In this document: positions 62,265-64,000 of the stretch, piece by piece | Layout: every line of letters begins with the position of its first letter | Position numbering within the stretch: the stretch's first letter is position 1 | Source: Symsagittifera roscoffensis | Lineage: Eukaryota > Xenacoelomorpha > Acoela > Convolutidae | Length of the DNA stretch: 64,000 bases | Direction of reading: 5' to 3' | NCBI RefSeq assembly: GCF_963678635.1 | Contig: NC_087071.1 | Span: 45,557,095-45,621,094 of the forward strand | The notes under the pieces: generated by a model | The model's input: the letters and a program-made list of their open reading frames with translations, nothing else | What the model was told of the DNA's origin: nothing | Databases searched by the model: none | Position numbers and translations under genes: made by a program

Positions 62265-64000
62265 TTAGACCTTATCCCCCCTTACATGTTCAATTATTTT
62301 ATTGTCAGTTTTTTGTTTCGGAGTAGAGCTGTCTTTACATTTGTCTTCTCTGGTCTTTCGTGAAGCCTTCCTCAACTCGAACATCTTGCTCAGCAGCTCT
62401 CCTCTAGCTTTCTCCTCTAGACCTGTCCCCATCAGGACAGACTCTCCGAACTTCACCACCGTGTCCCACAGCTCCTCCTTAAAATCGTCCAATGTGGTGT
62501 CGTTGTCCACTTCTCGATTAAAATCGCTCAAGAATTTTCGCCAAGCATCCTCATCCAGAGTGCCTAGGAAGGCATCCCTGTTTCCCTCGAAGGTGTTCTT
62601 CTCCCTTCTCTCCGCACTCAGGAAGATCATTCCCATGTTGGGATTCTCACTCGTCAGTGGCAACTCTAGATTCTTGCGGGAAGATGAGGTCAGAGGTGCC
62701 GTGGGGGTGTCTGCCCAATTTTCTCCACTCAGCTCTTTCAACAGTTCTTGCATGGTGAACTCTTCCTCCGATGGCTTCTGCTCCGGTGTGTTACCCACCT
62801 CCATATCCTCTCCTGCCTCAATGAGAGTCTCATCCATGCTCTCCTCTCCCGATTCTGCTTCTCTTCTCTCAAGAATCCTTCTGAATCGATCTTCTACGGT
62901 GCCACTCCTTTTATCCCCAGGGGTGTCCACTGATAGGGGTGATGGTGTCGCTGGACTCGTTTTCTTATACTCTGTCAGAGCCACATGCAATGGGCCTGCT
63001 GCATCCAGCTCCTTCCCCTCCTGTCTCCTCTCCACCTGCTCTAGTCCGTAAGGTGCCCGGTATTTCCTTGTGGCAAACACCATCTCGTCTCCTTTCAGTG
63101 CGATATGCCCTTCATTCACTATCATTCTGCCATCGTCCCACACCGGCAACTTGTTCTCTAGACCTGCCCGCTCAAGTGTTCTCAAGGCATCTCGCACCTC
63201 GAAATTCGGGGGCATCGACCCTCTCATTTTCTTTGCTTGAGTTGTCCATGAACTTATCTTCGCATCGCTGGTATGAAAATAAATCGCTGCAGAGTAGCCG
63301 ATGAAGAGAGGCTCCCAGCCGTCGATGAACTCCTTCTGCTGTTCTTCGGTTGCTGCTCTCGCGAAAAGGGACGGGACCACCAGGGAGCTGTTCATCCCCA
63401 GGGTCATTCTCCTCACTGTTGGAATTCCTGGAATGCTTGCTGGCAGGACTTCCTTCTCCAATATCGCCTCTAGCTCCCTTTTCACTAGCTCGAAGCTTTT
63501 CTTCCCTGCGGGAATTCTCAAGATCTCTTGTCCATTTGCTTTCAGGGGATTTAGGTTCCAAAACTTGGGATAAGTTTCGATGGGGCCTTCGCGCTTGCCT
63601 CCCATCCTGCACTGCAGTTGTCCTCGAAAACTGTATACCACCAACTCCAGATCCTTCACCTTTCCGAAGAGCACCGTGTTGCTCATCTGTGCCCTAAGCA
63701 CCTCCTGCTGACACCAATTGAGTGTCGTCCCCTCTAATATGCTTATGAGGCTCACGTGGGTCACTGAGTATCGATAAGCTGTCACCAGAGGATCTGGAAA
63801 CGCGAACGTGACGGCCGGTCCATAGATACAGGTTACGACCTCCCCTAGCACCCGGATCATCCCCATGGGGTCCGACCTCATGGCCAGGCATAGGTCCGAC
63901 AATAGAGGCATTTTTCCATTCACTTTCCTCCACTCCTCTCTTGTCTTCGGGCTCTTTTCTTCACCAGTCAGGTGCCGGTTTTGCATCAGTAGGTACTGTA
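62265..64000 (-). CDS. Cassette proteins C3(end)-C4 fused in one open frame (copy III, partial)
   Basis: The minus-strand frame is open from the right edge to TAA at 62,265, at least 577 codons. ATG at 63,986 is in frame, but the frame continues upstream and its QYLLMQNR matches the end of C3 in copy I (QCLLQQNR). The following sequence is C4: AMRSDPMG, IYGPAVTFAFPDP, LNWCQQEVLR, LELVVYSFRGQLQCRMGG, TYPKFWNLNP. An acidic Ser/Pro-rich linker is followed by a C-terminal helical part with DAFLGTLDEDAWRKF. No frame break is seen in 1.7 kb. No family is recognised. Copy I has the same parts in the same order but broken. Confidence 0.7.
   Translation of the reverse strand, partial: QYLLMQNRHLTGEEKSPKTREEWRKVNGKMPLLSDLCLAMRSDPMGMIRVLGEVVTCIYGPAVTFAFPDPLVTAYRYSVTHVSLISILEGTTLNWCQQEVLRAQMSNTVLFGKVKDLELVVYSFRGQLQCRMGGKREGPIETYPKFWNLNPLKANGQEILRIPAGKKSFELVKRELEAILEKEVLPASIPGIPTVRRMTLGMNSSLVVPSLFARAATEEQQKEFIDGWEPLFIGYSAAIYFHTSDAKISSWTTQAKKMRGSMPPNFEVRDALRTLERAGLENKLPVWDDGRMIVNEGHIALKGDEMVFATRKYRAPYGLEQVERRQEGKELDAAGPLHVALTEYKKTSPATPSPLSVDTPGDKRSGTVEDRFRRILERREAESGEESMDETLIEAGEDMEVGNTPEQKPSEEEFTMQELLKELSGENWADTPTAPLTSSSRKNLELPLTSENPNMGMIFLSAERREKNTFEGNRDAFLGTLDEDAWRKFLSDFNREVDNDTTLDDFKEELWDTVVKFGESVLMGTGLEEKARGELLSKMFELRKASRKTREDKCKDSSTPKQKTDNKIIEHVRGDKV

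Noticed and set aside
62302..63051. Plus-strand Ser-rich frame of 249 codons
   Set aside because: Antisense to C4 of copy III. Copy I has conservation only in the C4 sense.

Overview
This is repeat-dominated animal DNA. I found no convincing host gene, tRNA, rRNA, CRISPR array or bacterial operon. BEL/Pao retrotransposons, known only from animals, occur twice, which points to a metazoan. Moderate GC and heavily degraded Ty3/gypsy elements would suit a marine invertebrate, but the species cannot be fixed from the sequence.

Layout. (1) 1-9,812 (+): the 3' part of a large element, copy I. It holds an integrase tail fused by deletion to a 78-codon ORF, followed by a 9 kb cassette of unfamiliar genes: C1 coiled coil, C2 SGNH hydrolase, and C3-C6 of unknown function. 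(2) 10,640-12,650 (-): a compact BEL/Pao-derived block arranged internal-LTR-internal. (3) 13.4-14.8 kb: a cluster of a G-rich 15-base motif. (4) 15,551-24,480 (+): gag-pol of a Ty3/gypsy element, followed at 25,318-28,757 by a second, truncated copy of the cassette, copy II. (5) 28.8-31.2 kb: nested fragments, namely a Ty3-II piece, a third integrase tail and a BEL/Pao integrase with its 3' LTR. (6) 34,238-41,220 (-): an old full-length Ty3-II element with paired LTRs; 41,632-about 47,260 (-): a second, more decayed relative carrying a long (GTT)n tract. (7) 47.2-54.8 kb: a large tandem duplication with unfamiliar ORFs. (8) 54.8-55.6 kb: a zinc-finger segment and a stretch resembling the region ahead of Maverick/Polinton DNA polymerases. 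(9) 55,518-58,214: three almost identical 0.9 kb tandem repeats. (10) 59,146-64,000 (-): a divergent copy III of the cassette (C3 end to C6), largely open, running off the right edge.

The main point of interest is the cassette. In two separate places it directly follows the integrase of the same Ty3-like element, and it recurs as a diverged copy with conserved order, motifs and long frames. Comparing copies shows that C3 and C4 are one protein and that C5 and C6 are probably one protein. The cassette therefore encodes at least two large polypeptides besides C1 and the SGNH domain. If it belongs to the retroelement, the element would have about 18 kb of coding sequence, far above the usual 5-8 kb. 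Copies I and II share a 654 bp tract with one mismatch inside otherwise clearly diverged sequence, which suggests gene conversion. Copies I and II are both broken; copy III is the best preserved.
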